This document shows, one piece after another, positions 15,185-24,919 of a stretch of 38,951 nt of DNA. The position numbers and the translations under genes were made by a program. The DNA comes from Gemmatimonadota bacterium (GTDB lineage: Bacteria > Gemmatimonadota > Gemmatimonadetes > JACCXV01 > JAHWKZ01): positions 1 through 38,951 of the forward strand of contig JAHWKZ010000003.1 in assembly GCA_019347645.1 (NCBI GenBank). The letters run 5' to 3'. Each line of letters opens with the position of its first letter. Within the stretch, counting starts at the first letter, position 1. The notes under the pieces are model-generated. The model was given only the letters and a program-made list of their open reading frames with translations, was not told the origin of the DNA and ran no database searches.

Positions 15185-16753
15185 TCATTCCGCTTCCGGC
15201 TCTCCCCAACCCCCGCCGCCCGGGGTCTCGACCACCAGCCGGTCCCCGACCTCGAGCCGGAACTCGGCCTTGCCGGGCAGCTCCTCGGCCCGCTCGCCTC
15301 GGAGCCTCCAATTCGCCCCCGGAGCGCCCGCGACCCCTCCGGCCAGGCCCCACGGGCCGCGTCTGCGGCGATCGGAGAGGATCGTCCCCTCCAGGGGCGA
15401 GAGCGCCTCGATCTCGCGCACCAGGCCGTCTCCGCCCGGTCGACGTCCGGCCCCACCGCTTCCCCGGCGATAGGCGTAGCGCCGGACCCGGACCGGCAGG
15501 GCGCGCTCGAGGGCCTCGATCGGCGAGTTGAGGCTGTTCGTCATGTGGGTGTGCAGGCCCGAAGCGCCGGGACCGTCCGGGTGGCCGCCGGCTCCGCCCG
15601 CCACCGTCTCGTAGTAGGTGAACGGGTGACCGTCGTCCTTCAGCCCGCCGAAGGCCAGGTTGTTCATCGTCCCCTGGCTCGCCCCCGGAATCCGGTCGGG
15701 GATCGCCCCGGCGAGGGCGCCGAGGAGCGCGTCGACGATCCGCTGGCTCGTCTCCACGTTGCCGGCGGCCACTGGTCGACCCCAGCCCGGCCGAAGCAGC
15801 GACCCCTCCGGGACCTCGATCACGAACGGGGCCAGCACCCCGTCGTTCGCCGGAGCGTCCTCCTCGAGGAGCGCCCGGACCACGTAGAACACCGCGCTTC
15901 GGACGATCGCCGGATTGGCGTTGAGGGGTCCCTCCACCGCGGGATCCGTGCCCCCGAAGTCGACCCGGGCCGTCTCCCCGTCGATCTCGACGGTGACCCG
16001 GATCGCCACGTCCCGGGCGCCCCGACCATCGTCGTCGAGCACGTCCTCGAAGTGGTAGGCGCCGTCGGGAATCCCCGCCAGCAGGCCCCGGACGAGGCGC
16101 GCGGCGTAGTCGACGAGCGCCTGGCCCATCGCCTCGATCCGGCCCTTGCCGTAGCGATCCACCAGCGCGCGGAGCCGCCGCTCGCCGGTGGCGAGGCTGG
16201 CCAGCTGCGCGGCGAGGTCGCCGGACCGCTCCTCCGGCGTCCGAACGTTCGCCAGCAGGTGGCGCCACGTAGGTTCGACCCGCGAGCCGCCACGCATCAA
16301 GCGGACGGGCGGAAGAACGACTCCCTCCTCGTACACGTCGCCGGTCAGCGGCATGGAGCCGGCGGTGCGTCCGCCCACGTCGGCGTGGTGGGCCCGGTTG
16401 GCGAGCCAGAAGGCGGGGGTCTCGTCCCCTTCGAGCCACACTCCCTGCACCAGCGTCAGGTCCGGCAGGTGGGTGCCACCCGCGCTCGGATCGTTCAGGA
16501 TCGCGACGTCGGCGGGCTGCAGCTCCATGGCACCGCGGGCCGCCGCGACCGAGAGGGGCATCGATCCCAGGTGGACCGGCATGTGGTCCCCCATCGCGAT
16601 CGTGGTCCCGTCGGCCCCGTAGAGCGCGCACGAGTAGTCCCGCCGCTCCACCACGTTGGGGCTGTGGGCGGTGCGCTGGAGGACGACACCCATCTCCTCC
16701 GTCAGCGCCACGAACAGGTCCCGGAAGACCCCCAGGTCGAGGGGCAGGCTCAC
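15185..16753 (-). CDS. Hydantoinase B / 5-oxoprolinase-type protein
   Basis: MGVVLQRTAHSPNVVERRDYSCALYGADG...GDHMPVHLGSMP...ILNDPSAGGTHLPDLTLV...GGAGGHPDGPGASGLHTHMTNSLNSPIE; GTG start overlaps the upstream stop. Confidence 0.9.
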   Translation of the reverse strand: MSLPLDLGVFRDLFVALTEEMGVVLQRTAHSPNVVERRDYSCALYGADGTTIAMGDHMPVHLGSMPLSVAAARGAMELQPADVAILNDPSAGGTHLPDLTLVQGVWLEGDETPAFWLANRAHHADVGGRTAGSMPLTGDVYEEGVVLPPVRLMRGGSRVEPTWRHLLANVRTPEERSGDLAAQLASLATGERRLRALVDRYGKGRIEAMGQALVDYAARLVRGLLAGIPDGAYHFEDVLDDDGRGARDVAIRVTVEIDGETARVDFGGTDPAVEGPLNANPAIVRSAVFYVVRALLEEDAPANDGVLAPFVIEVPEGSLLRPGWGRPVAAGNVETSQRIVDALLGALAGAIPDRIPGASQGTMNNLAFGGLKDDGHPFTYYETVAGGAGGHPDGPGASGLHTHMTNSLNSPIEALERALPVRVRRYAYRRGSGGAGRRPGGDGLVREIEALSPLEGTILSDRRRRGPWGLAGGVAGAPGANWRLRGERAEELPGKAEFRLEVGDRLVVETPGGGGWGEPEAE

Positions 16754-18723
16754 GATCGCGCTTCCAGGACGAGGTCGCCGTGGCGGGTTACTCGCCACGC
16801 CCAGCCCGGGGGAACGACCGCGGTCGCGTGGTCGCCGAAGACCACGGCCGGCTCGTCGCTCGCGTGGCCGACGGGGAGGGCGGCCCACTCCCAGGCCGCC
16901 ACCTCGACCGACTCTCCCCGGCGAAGGCCAATCGCGCGCCGGTCCGGGCGGCCCGCCGCGGCGGGGGCGTGCTCGGGGAGCGCGGGCGCGGCGGTCGTCC
17001 CGACGGCCGCCACGCGCACGGCGACGATCTCGGCCGGCGCCTCGGGGCGAGCGTAGCCGTACCGCTCGCGGTGGTGCCGGTGGAAGGCCTCCACGGGGGC
17101 CGCGTCGGCTCGCCACGCGACGTCGGTCTCGTAGGCCTGACCGCGGTAGCGCATCGCCAGCGAGCGTACGGTCGTCCGCCGTCCGGGCGGCACCCGCTCG
17201 CGATCGAGCGCCTTTCCCGCTTCGGCCTCCAGCTCCTCGAAGGCCTCCTCCAGACGCTCGGGCGGCCACGCCTCAGCCGGCTCCAGCAGCGTGCGGGCGA
17301 AATCGAGGCGGGCGTCGGCGGCGAGGCACCCGAGCGCGGAGAGCACGCCGGCGGCGCGCGGGACCAGGACCCGGCCGCCGCCGAGGGCGCGCGCCAGGGT
17401 GGCGGCGTGGAGGCCTCCGGCGCCGCCGAACGCGACGAGCGTCGAGTCGGAGGGATCGTGGCCGCGCTCCAGAGTCACCCGCCGCACCGCCCGCTCGAGG
17501 TGCGAGCGGGCGAGCTCGAGGATGGCACCGGCCGTCTCCTCCAGGGAGGCGCCCAGGGGAGCCGCCAGGGACCGGATCGAGCGACGCGCGGCGGCGACGT
17601 CGAGGCGGCGCCGACCACCCAGGAAGAGATCGGGGTGGAGGTGGCCGAGGACCAGGTGGGCGTCGGTCACGGTCGGCCGCTCTCCCCCCGATCCGTAGCA
17701 GGCCGGGCCCGGAACCGCCCCGGCGCTCTCGGGTCCCACCGTCAGCGCTCCGGCGGCGTCGACCCGGGCGATCGAGCCGCCGCCCGAGCCGACGGTGTGG
17801 ATATCGACCATCGGCAGCCTGAGCGGCACCCCGTCGAGATCGGCCTCGGTCGTCCGCTCGATCTCCCCCGGCACGACCGCCACGTCGCACGAGGTCCCTC
17901 CCATGTCCAGGGTGACGAGTCGGTCGAACCCCGCGGCCCGGGCCACGACCCGGGCTCCGACCACGCCGGCGGCGGGGCCGGACAGGATCGTCCCGACCGG
18001 GCGAGACGCCGCTTCGGCGGCGCTCGCCATCCCGCCGTTCGAGAGCATGACCCGGAAGTCGTCGGCGGCCAGCTCCTCCTCGAGGGCGAGGAGGTATCCC
18101 TCGACCACCGGCGCGAGCCCGGCCGAGACGACGGCCGTCGCCCACCGCTCGTACTCCCGCGGTTCGGCCGTGACCGAGTGGCTGGCGACGACGGGGACGG
18201 GCGCCCCGCCGAGGGCCTTCACGACGCGGCGCTCGAGGTCGGGATGACGGGCCGAGTGGAGGAGCGCCACCACGACCGCCTCGGCGCCCGCCTGCAGGAG
18301 CGTCTCCAGCGCCGCCCGGGCATCGTCGGGATCGAGCGGGGCGACCTCCTTTCCGTCGGCCCCCACCCGCGCGGCGATCCCCCGCACCCGCTCGGGGGCC
18401 ACGAGCCGCCGGGCGGGCTCGGGGCGCAGGGTGTAGAGGCGGATCCGGGTCTGGCGAGCGATGGAGAGGACGTCCTCCAGACCCTCCTGGGTGACCATGC
18501 CGACGGCGGCGGTCCTTCCCTCGAGGAACGCGTTCGTGGCCACCGTGAAGCCGTGGACGACGCGGGTGACCCCTCGACCGCCGGCCAGCTCGCGCACCGC
18601 CTCGACCACCGCCCTCGACGGGCGGTCCGGAGTGGACGGGAGTTTGTGGAAGGCGAGGGAGCCGTCACGCCTTTCGGCGACGGCGTCGGTGAAGGTGCCG
18701 CCCGCGTCGACGCCGACGCGCAG
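16750..18723 (-). CDS. Hydantoinase A / 5-oxoprolinase-type protein; start uncertain
   Basis: RVGVDAGGTFTDAVAERRDGS...HGFTVATNAFLEGR...LDMGGTSCDVAVV...VAFGGAGGLHAATLARALG. Confidence 0.88.
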   Translation of the reverse strand: MRVGVDAGGTFTDAVAERRDGSLAFHKLPSTPDRPSRAVVEAVRELAGGRGVTRVVHGFTVATNAFLEGRTAAVGMVTQEGLEDVLSIARQTRIRLYTLRPEPARRLVAPERVRGIAARVGADGKEVAPLDPDDARAALETLLQAGAEAVVVALLHSARHPDLERRVVKALGGAPVPVVASHSVTAEPREYERWATAVVSAGLAPVVEGYLLALEEELAADDFRVMLSNGGMASAAEAASRPVGTILSGPAAGVVGARVVARAAGFDRLVTLDMGGTSCDVAVVPGEIERTTEADLDGVPLRLPMVDIHTVGSGGGSIARVDAAGALTVGPESAGAVPGPACYGSGGERPTVTDAHLVLGHLHPDLFLGGRRRLDVAAARRSIRSLAAPLGASLEETAGAILELARSHLERAVRRVTLERGHDPSDSTLVAFGGAGGLHAATLARALGGGRVLVPRAAGVLSALGCLAADARLDFARTLLEPAEAWPPERLEEAFEELEAEAGKALDRERVPPGRRTTVRSLAMRYRGQAYETDVAWRADAAPVEAFHRHHRERYGYARPEAPAEIVAVRVAAVGTTAAPALPEHAPAAAGRPDRRAIGLRRGESVEVAAWEWAALPVGHASDEPAVVFGDHATAVVPPGWAWRVTRHGDLVLEARS

Positions 18724-18736
18724 GGCGCGGTGCGGA

Positions 18737-18979
18737 TCAGGCAGGCTCGAGCTCGATCTCCGCGTCCGCGGGGACCTGCTCGCCGATCGCGCGGTCGGGC
18801 TCGAGCGGGCGCGGACCGTCCGCGCTCCGCCACACCAGCGCCACGGCGCTCTCGCCCGGTCCGCCGAAGTAGAGCGAGAGCAGCGCGGGAACCTGTGCCG
18901 CCGGCGTCGCCGGATCCACCGCGTGACACACCGCCCGCTCGCCACGGGCGAAGACGAGCGGGATCTCTCCCCCCGTCAC
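18737..18979 (-). CDS. Small hypothetical protein (80 aa)
   Basis: VTGGEIPLVFARGERAVCHAVDPATPAAQVPALLSLYFGG...; GTGA overlap with the upstream gene; fits the operon spacing. Confidence 0.6.
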   Translation of the reverse strand: MTGGEIPLVFARGERAVCHAVDPATPAAQVPALLSLYFGGPGESAVALVWRSADGPRPLEPDRAIGEQVPADAEIELEPA

Positions 18980-19230
18980 TCGATCGTCTCGTCCTCGAGT
19001 GGATGCTCGGCGAGCGACTCGCCGGTCTCGGGCCACTCGCCGACCGGCTCGCGCCGGGCATGGCGCCGCGTCTCGAGCTCGCCCTCGAGCGCCTCGAGCC
19101 GCCTCTCGCCCATGTCGAAGAACTCGTTGATCCTCTCCATCAGGAGCTGCCTCGAGGCCCGGCCGGAGCGCGGCGCCACGAAGATTCCGAGGACGAACCC
19201 TGCCACGAGCGCCTTCAGCTTGCCGATCAT
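18976..19230 (-). CDS. YtxH-like small protein
   Basis: MIGKLKALVAGFVLGIFVAPRSGRASRQLLMERINEFFD: hydrophobic Gly-rich segment then basic/amphipathic tail. Confidence 0.6.
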   Translation of the reverse strand: MIGKLKALVAGFVLGIFVAPRSGRASRQLLMERINEFFDMGERRLEALEGELETRRHARREPVGEWPETGESLAEHPLEDETIE

Positions 19231-19319
19231 GGATCCCCCTTCGGATGCGGATTCGAACAGGTTGTCGCGGCCCGGGACAAAGATGCTGGCCGGGCGGAGC
19301 ACACGTCAACCAGTGCCGG

Positions 19320-20039
19320 CTATCGGGAACCTCTCCTGCGGCGGTGCCGGTCGGGCTTGCCGAGCTTCAGCGCCGCCATCAGGACCATCCCCGCGGCGAA
19401 GCCGCCGATGTGCGCCCACCACGCCACCCCTCCGGCGGATATCTGGGTCGTGGAGATCGCCGCCACACCACTCAGCATCTGGAGCGCGAACCACAGTCCG
19501 AGCAGCAGCCACGCCGGCAGCTCCACGATGTGGATGAACACGAAGACCGGGATCCCGGTCAGCACCTTCACCCGTGGATAGGTGACCAGGTAGGCTCCCA
19601 GCACACCCGCGATGGCCCCGCTGGCGCCGACGATGGGAATCTCCGACCCCGGATTCGCCCATATGTGAGCGAGAGTGCCGACCGCTCCGCTGGCGAGATA
19701 CAGGAAGAGATAGCGAACGCGGCCGATCCGATCCTCCACGTTGTCGCCGAAGACCCACAGGTACCACATGTTCAGGATCAGGTGGAGCCAGCCGCCGTGG
19801 AGGAACATCGAGACCAGGGTCGGCTCGGCGGCGGCCAGCCAGGCGGCGGGGTCGGCCCACGGGAGGTCCGAGAAACGCGCCGGCACGACCGCGTGACGGG
19901 CCATGAAATCCGGCAGCGCGCGCCCGAGGGAGAGTTCGTACACGAAAACGGCGACGTTGACCGCCACGATCGCCCAGGTGAGCCAGGGGACGGTCCTCGA
20001 GCGGATCCGGTCGCGGAACGGGAGCATTCGACCGCGCAA
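19320..20039 (-). CDS. Rhomboid family intramembrane serine protease
   Basis: FLHGGWLHLILNMWYLWVFGDNVED...IVGASGAIAGVLGAYLV...WWAHIGGFAAG. Confidence 0.93.
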   Translation of the reverse strand: MRGRMLPFRDRIRSRTVPWLTWAIVAVNVAVFVYELSLGRALPDFMARHAVVPARFSDLPWADPAAWLAAAEPTLVSMFLHGGWLHLILNMWYLWVFGDNVEDRIGRVRYLFLYLASGAVGTLAHIWANPGSEIPIVGASGAIAGVLGAYLVTYPRVKVLTGIPVFVFIHIVELPAWLLLGLWFALQMLSGVAAISTTQISAGGVAWWAHIGGFAAGMVLMAALKLGKPDRHRRRRGSR

Positions 20040-20177
20040 GGTAACGCGGCCGTGGGGCCGAAGCGACGCTCGCGGGATGTCAGATTTCGACTATCGGCGG
20101 AGTGAGCGAACGATTTTACTTAGTCGGGGCTCGCGGTACCGGTTTGGCATGTGTCAATCGTCAGAAACGGAGGAGAG

Positions 20178-20309
20178 ATGATCTGGACGATCATCGTGAT
20201 CTTGCTGATCCTGTGGCTTCTGGGCGGGTTCGTCCGCCCGGTCGGAGGATTCATCCACCTGTTGCTCGTGATCATCCTGATCCTGGTGATCATCCAACTG
20301 GTCGCCTGA
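20178..20309 (+). CDS. 43-aa membrane protein resembling the lmo0937 family
   Basis: MIWTIIVILLILWLLGGFVRPVGGFIHLLLVIILILVIIQLVA; GGAGGAG SD; absent from the supplied ORF track because of its length. Confidence 0.75.
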   Translation: MIWTIIVILLILWLLGGFVRPVGGFIHLLLVIILILVIIQLVA

Positions 20310-20360
20310 CCCCCTCTCCACGACGCGGGCGAAAGCCGCCAGCCCGCGTCCGCGAGAAAC

Positions 20361-20392
20361 GAGAACGGGTCGCCCGCGGGCGACCCGTTCTC
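20361..20392. terminator. Bidirectional terminator-like perfect palindrome
   Basis: GAGAACGGGTCGCCCG/CGGGCGACCCGTTCTC, between convergent 20178-20309(+) and tRNA-Leu(-); no long U tract. Confidence 0.6.
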
Positions 20393-20407
20393 TTCACGAC
20401 ATCGTTG

Positions 20408-20494
20408 TGGTGCCCAAGGGGAGATTCGAACTCCCACGCCCTTTCGGGCACTGCCCCCTCAAGACAGCGTGTCTACCAATTCCACCACTTGGGC
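20408..20494 (-). tRNA. tRNA-Leu (anticodon GAG), CCA encoded
   Basis: GCCCAAGTGGTGGAATTGGTAGACACGCTGTCTTGAGGGGGCAGTGCCCGAAAGGGCGTGGGAGTTCGAATCTCCCCTTGGGCACCA; acceptor, long variable arm, T-loop GTTCGAATC, loop TTGAGGG. Confidence 0.95.
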
Positions 20495-20521
20495 ACTCGA
20501 GATCCCCGGAACGGGGGTCGT

Positions 20522-20929
20522 CTACTGCTGGGCCTCGCCCGGCTCCGTCCCTGCGCCCGGCGCGGCTTCACCGTCCTCGGAGCCTTCCAGGATGTCCTGG
20601 AGGTCGCTCGGCGGGCCGACGGGCGCGCCTTCTTCGGCCGGCGCCTGCTGCTGCTGACGCTGCATCTCGGTCTCGATCAGGCTCCGGGGACCGGTGCTGC
20701 GGACCGTGATGAGGGACATGGCGAAGGCGATCACGAGGAACGCGCCTCCCAGCCACCGGGTGGCGGAATGGAGGAAGGTCGCCGTCTGCCGGCTTCCCAT
20801 CGTCTCCATGCCGGTTCCGGCGCCGCCGAATCCCGCGGCCAGGCCGCCCCCCTTCCCCGATTGGAGGAGGACGACGAGCATCAGCGCGAGACAGTCCGCG
20901 ATCAACAGGATCAGAAGAAGCGTATACAT
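20522..20929 (-). CDS. secG: Preprotein translocase subunit SecG
   Basis: ALMLVVLLQSGKGGGLAAGFGGAG...ATFLHSATRWLGGAFLVIAFAMSL. Confidence 0.92.
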   Translation of the reverse strand: MYTLLLILLIADCLALMLVVLLQSGKGGGLAAGFGGAGTGMETMGSRQTATFLHSATRWLGGAFLVIAFAMSLITVRSTGPRSLIETEMQRQQQQAPAEEGAPVGPPSDLQDILEGSEDGEAAPGAGTEPGEAQQ

Positions 20930-21011
20930 ATCCGACCATTGAATTTAGCCCGCATCCAGGTACCGTCAAGAACCGCCGATCGGTCTCCACGCGCCGGAGG
21001 GCCCGCTGGCC

Positions 21012-21797
21012 CTACCCGGGCCTCTCGTGCGCCGCCCGGAGGATCGACGCGAAATCGGCCGGAGCGAGACTCGCCCCGCCGACCAGCGCGCCGTCGACGT
21101 CGGGCCGGGCGAGCAGGTCGGCGGCGTTGCCAGGCTTCACGCTTCCCCCGTAGAGGACCGCGATCTCGGCGGCCAGCTCGGGGGTGGCGAGCGACGCGAG
21201 GGCGCCACGGATCGCCTCGTGCATCTCCTGGGCGTCCTCGGGACTCGCGGTCCTTCCCGTCCCGATCGCCCAGACCGGCTCGTAGGCGATCGACAGCCGC
21301 CGGTATTCCGCCCGGGCGAGGTCGTCGATCGCCTTCGAAAGCTGGGACAGGACCACCGAGCGCGCCCTGCCCGCGTCTCGCTCCTCCAGCGTCTCGCCGA
21401 CGCAGAGCATCGGGGACAGTCCCGCCGCCAGCGCGGCGCGAAGCTTCCGCCTGCACCTCTCGTCGGTCTCGCCGAAGTGGAGCCGGCGCTCGCTGTGGCC
21501 GATCAGGACCCGCTCGGCGCCGGTGGCGGCGATCATCGGCGCGGAGACCTCGCCCGTCCAGGGCCCCTCGTCCTCCCAATGGCAGTCCTGCCCGCCCGTC
21601 GAGGCGTCGGCGCGGTGAGCGACCGCGCCGACCACCACGGAGAGAAGCGGGAACGGCGGAAAGAAAGCCACCTCTATCCCCCCGGCGGGGGCCGGAGCCT
21701 CGCGGTCGAACGCCTGGAAGAAGGGGCCCACGTCCTCCGCGGTCTTGTGCATCTTCCAGTTGGCGGCGATCACCAGCGGTCGCGGTCGCTCGCTCAT
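21012..21797 (-). CDS. tpiA: Triosephosphate isomerase
   Basis: VIAANWKMHKT...VLIGHSERR...IAYEPVWAIGTGRTAS...VLYGGSVKPGNA. Confidence 0.95.
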   Translation of the reverse strand: MSERPRPLVIAANWKMHKTAEDVGPFFQAFDREAPAPAGGIEVAFFPPFPLLSVVVGAVAHRADASTGGQDCHWEDEGPWTGEVSAPMIAATGAERVLIGHSERRLHFGETDERCRRKLRAALAAGLSPMLCVGETLEERDAGRARSVVLSQLSKAIDDLARAEYRRLSIAYEPVWAIGTGRTASPEDAQEMHEAIRGALASLATPELAAEIAVLYGGSVKPGNAADLLARPDVDGALVGGASLAPADFASILRAAHERPG

Positions 21798-23086
21798 GGA
21801 CTGCCCTGGTGCTCCCCCGAGGCCCTGCCCCCGCCCCTCGAGATCGGCGGGTCGAGCGCCTCGATCCCCGGAAGCGAAGCGCCGCTCACCAGCTCCAGGG
21901 CGGCCCCGCCGCCGGTCGAGGCGTGGCCGACGGCGTCCACCAGACCCGCTTGCTCGAGGGCGGCCAGGGAGTCCCCGCCGCCGGTCACGGTATAGGCCCC
22001 GCGATCGGTCGCCCGCGCCAGCCGCTCGGCGAGCGCGCGGGTGCCGGCGTCGAACGGCGGCGTCTCGAAGACCCCCAGGGGGCCGTTCCAGAAGATCGTC
22101 CTCGCCCGGTCGATGGCCGCGGTGAATCGCTCCACCGTCCGGGGTCCCACGTCGAGGATCTTCCAGCCGGGCTCGACACCCGCCGAGCCGGCGGTCCCGA
22201 TCTCGATCGTTCTCGTCTCCGCGTCCGGGGCGATCTCGCGAGCGACCACCGCGTCCACCGGCAGCGTCAGCGCCTCCCCGTGGCGCTCCAGGAGGTCGCG
22301 CGCCTCGTCCACGAGGTCGTCCTCGACGAGCGAGTCGCCGACGTCCACGCCGCTCGCCCGCAGGAACGTGTTGGCCAGGCCCCCGCCCAGGCACACGGTA
22401 TCGGCGCGGTCGAGAAGCGCCCCGACCGTCTCGAGCTTGCCCGCGATCTTCGCGCCACCCAGCACGGCCAGGAACGGGGGCTCGGGGTCGAGGAGTCGCC
22501 GGAACGCGGCCAGCTCGGCCGCGACCAGGCGGCCGGCCACGCACGGCGTCAGGTGCTCGGTCACCCCCACCGTCGAGGCGTGGGCGCGATGGCAGGTCCC
22601 GAAGGCGTCCTGAACGAAGAACTCGCCGTACGCGGCGAGCGTTTCGGCGAAGCCCGCGTCGTTCGCCTTCTCGCCCGGATGGAAGCGCAGGTTCTCGAGC
22701 AGGTAGATCTCCCCACCCTCGGAATCGCGGACGAGCTTCAAGGAGCGCTCGTCGAACGGCTCGGGCAGGAAGATGATCGGCCGACCGAGCAGCTCCTCGA
22801 CCCGGCGGGCGACGGGCTTCAGCGAGAGCGCCCGATCGGCCGCGCCTCCCGGACGTCCCAGGTGGCTCGCCAGCACGATCGTGACGCTCCGGCCGAGCAG
22901 CGCCTCCACGGTGGGCAGGGTGGCGCGGACCCGCGCGTCGCTCGCCACCGCGCGGGTCTCCCCTTCTCCCGTCAGCGGGACGTTGAAGTCGACGCGAACG
23001 AGGGCGCGACGACCGTTGGCCTCGTCGTCCGTCAGGTCGTCGAGGATCCGCCGCGAGAGCGTCGGTTCGGGTCGCCCGGTTCCCAC
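21794..23086 (-). CDS. pgk: Phosphoglycerate kinase
   Basis: RALVRVDFNVPL...VLASHLGRPGG...LENLRFHPGEKAND...FLAVLGGAKIAGK...TVTGGGDSLAAL. Confidence 0.95.
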   Translation of the reverse strand: MGTGRPEPTLSRRILDDLTDDEANGRRALVRVDFNVPLTGEGETRAVASDARVRATLPTVEALLGRSVTIVLASHLGRPGGAADRALSLKPVARRVEELLGRPIIFLPEPFDERSLKLVRDSEGGEIYLLENLRFHPGEKANDAGFAETLAAYGEFFVQDAFGTCHRAHASTVGVTEHLTPCVAGRLVAAELAAFRRLLDPEPPFLAVLGGAKIAGKLETVGALLDRADTVCLGGGLANTFLRASGVDVGDSLVEDDLVDEARDLLERHGEALTLPVDAVVAREIAPDAETRTIEIGTAGSAGVEPGWKILDVGPRTVERFTAAIDRARTIFWNGPLGVFETPPFDAGTRALAERLARATDRGAYTVTGGGDSLAALEQAGLVDAVGHASTGGGAALELVSGASLPGIEALDPPISRGGGRASGEHQGSP

Positions 23087-23090
23087 CGGC

Positions 23091-24092
23091 CTACAGGTAT
23101 CGACCCAGGTACTCGGCCAGGTCGAGCAGCCGGGTCGAGAAGCCCATCTCGTTGTCGTACCAGGAGAGGACCTTGACCAGCGTGCCGTCGAGCACCGCGG
23201 TCGAGAGCGCGTCGACGGTAGAGGAATGGGTCGTCGACATGTAGTCGACGGAGACCAGCGGCTCGTCGCTGACCGCCAGGATTCCCTTCATCCCTCCGGC
23301 CGCGGCGGCTCGGAAGGCGTCGTTGACGGCCGCGGCGTCGGTCGACCGCTCGACCTCCACGGTCAGATCGACCAGCGAGACGTTCGGCGTCGGCACGCGG
23401 ATCGCCATGCCGTCGATCCTGCCGTCCAGCTCGGGAAGGGCCTTTCCGGTCGCCTTGGCCGCCCCCGTCGTGGTGGGGATCAGGGAGACGGCCGCGGCGC
23501 GGGCCCGGCGGAGGTCCTTGTCGGGCGAGTCCACGACGTGCTGGCTGGAGGTGTAGGAGTGCGTGGTGGTCATCAGCCCGTGGACCCAGCCGAACTCGTC
23601 CAGGATCACCCGGGCGACCGGCGCCAGGCAGTTAGTGGTGCACGAGGCGTTGGACACCACGTCGTCGCCGGCCTCCAGCCGATCGTGGTTCACCCCCATC
23701 ACCACGGTGGCGTCGACCTCGTCCTTGGCGGGGGCGGAGATCACCACCTTCCGGGCGCCGGCCTCGAGGTGCTTGGCGGCGTCGGCCCGGGTGCGGAAGA
23801 TGCCGGTCGACTCGATGACCACGTCCACCCCGAGCTCGCCCCACGGGAGCCGCGTGGGGTCCTTCTCCTGGAGGACCCGGAACGAGTCGTTCCCGACGGT
23901 GATCTTCCCGTCGCCGGCCGAGACGTCGACGCGCAGCTGGCCGTGGACGGAGTCGTACTTGAGCAGATGTGCGAGCGTCCGGGCATCCGTCAGGTCGTTC
24001 ACGGCCACGAGGTCGAGGTCTCGATCCGATTCGACGAGCGAGCGATACGTCAGGCGGCCGATCCGGCCGAACCCGTTGATCCCGATCTTCAT
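23091..24092 (-). CDS. gap: Glyceraldehyde-3-phosphate dehydrogenase
   Basis: MKIGINGFGRIGRLTYRS...VSNASCTTNCLAPVARV...TTTHSYTSSQ...WYDNEMGFSTRLLDLA. Confidence 0.96.
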   Translation of the reverse strand: MKIGINGFGRIGRLTYRSLVESDRDLDLVAVNDLTDARTLAHLLKYDSVHGQLRVDVSAGDGKITVGNDSFRVLQEKDPTRLPWGELGVDVVIESTGIFRTRADAAKHLEAGARKVVISAPAKDEVDATVVMGVNHDRLEAGDDVVSNASCTTNCLAPVARVILDEFGWVHGLMTTTHSYTSSQHVVDSPDKDLRRARAAAVSLIPTTTGAAKATGKALPELDGRIDGMAIRVPTPNVSLVDLTVEVERSTDAAAVNDAFRAAAAGGMKGILAVSDEPLVSVDYMSTTHSSTVDALSTAVLDGTLVKVLSWYDNEMGFSTRLLDLAEYLGRYL

Positions 24093-24158
24093 CGATCCTC
24101 CTCTGGAATGATTGCGTCGAAAACGATCGGACTACCATGGCGGAATACCGCCGCGAAG

Positions 24159-24881
24159 TTACCGGTAGGCGAACTCGAACGCGAGGGCGAAGGTGGCCCC
24201 GACGACCGCCCTCGCGCCGGACTCGAGAAGGGGCTCGGCGGCCGCCGCCAGGGTGGCGCCGCTGGTCGCCACGTCGTCGACCAGCCCGACGACGGCCCCG
24301 GCCGCTCGCCGGGCCGGGGGCGCCGGAAGGAAGGCCCCCGCGACGTTCGCTCTCCGCGCCGCGCGACCGAGCCCTACCTGGCTGGTCGTCGGCCGTTCAC
24401 GGACGAGCGCGTCCTCGACCGGAAGGTCGAGCCGGCGCCCGAGCGCGTCCGCGATCGCGCGCGACTGGTTGAAGCCCCGCTCCCTCCGCCGGGCGGGGTG
24501 GAGAGGCACGGGGACGAGGAGCTCGATGCGGGCGGGCCCCGTCAGGGCGTCGGCCATCGTCACCGCGCACGGCTCGGCCAGGTGACGCCATCCCGAGTAC
24601 TTGAGCCCCGCCACCAGCGTCCGGGCCACCCCTCGATAGCGGGTGCCGGCGACCGCCGAGAGGCCCTCCGGCCACCCCCCGCAGCGACCGCACGAGTCCG
24701 GAGACCCGGGCCGCGGAAGCCCGCACCGACGGCAGGCGACAGGCGAGAGCGGGGCCAGCGTGGCCAGGCAGCCTGGACAGAATCCCGGTCGGGCGCCGCT
24801 CAGCGCGGCGCCGCAGTGCAGGCACAGGGGCGGCAGGAGGAGGTCCACCAGCCGGGCTCCCAGGCTCGCGATACGATCCAT
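24159..24881 (-). CDS. ComF family phosphoribosyltransferase-like protein
   Basis: CLHCGAAL...CRRCGLP...CGRCG zinc ribbon; GFNQSRAIADAL; VVGLVDDVATSGATLAAAA. Confidence 0.92.
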   Translation of the reverse strand: MDRIASLGARLVDLLLPPLCLHCGAALSGARPGFCPGCLATLAPLSPVACRRCGLPRPGSPDSCGRCGGWPEGLSAVAGTRYRGVARTLVAGLKYSGWRHLAEPCAVTMADALTGPARIELLVPVPLHPARRRERGFNQSRAIADALGRRLDLPVEDALVRERPTTSQVGLGRAARRANVAGAFLPAPPARRAAGAVVGLVDDVATSGATLAAAAEPLLESGARAVVGATFALAFEFAYR

Positions 24882-24919
24882 CGCACTCGAACGGAGGGAA
24901 GACGGGCCGGTGGAGGAAA

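Noticed and set aside
24093-24158. GGCGGTATTCCGCC hairpin upstream of gap as a terminator or riboswitch
   Set aside because: Short 5-bp stem, no U tract, no recognisable aptamer core
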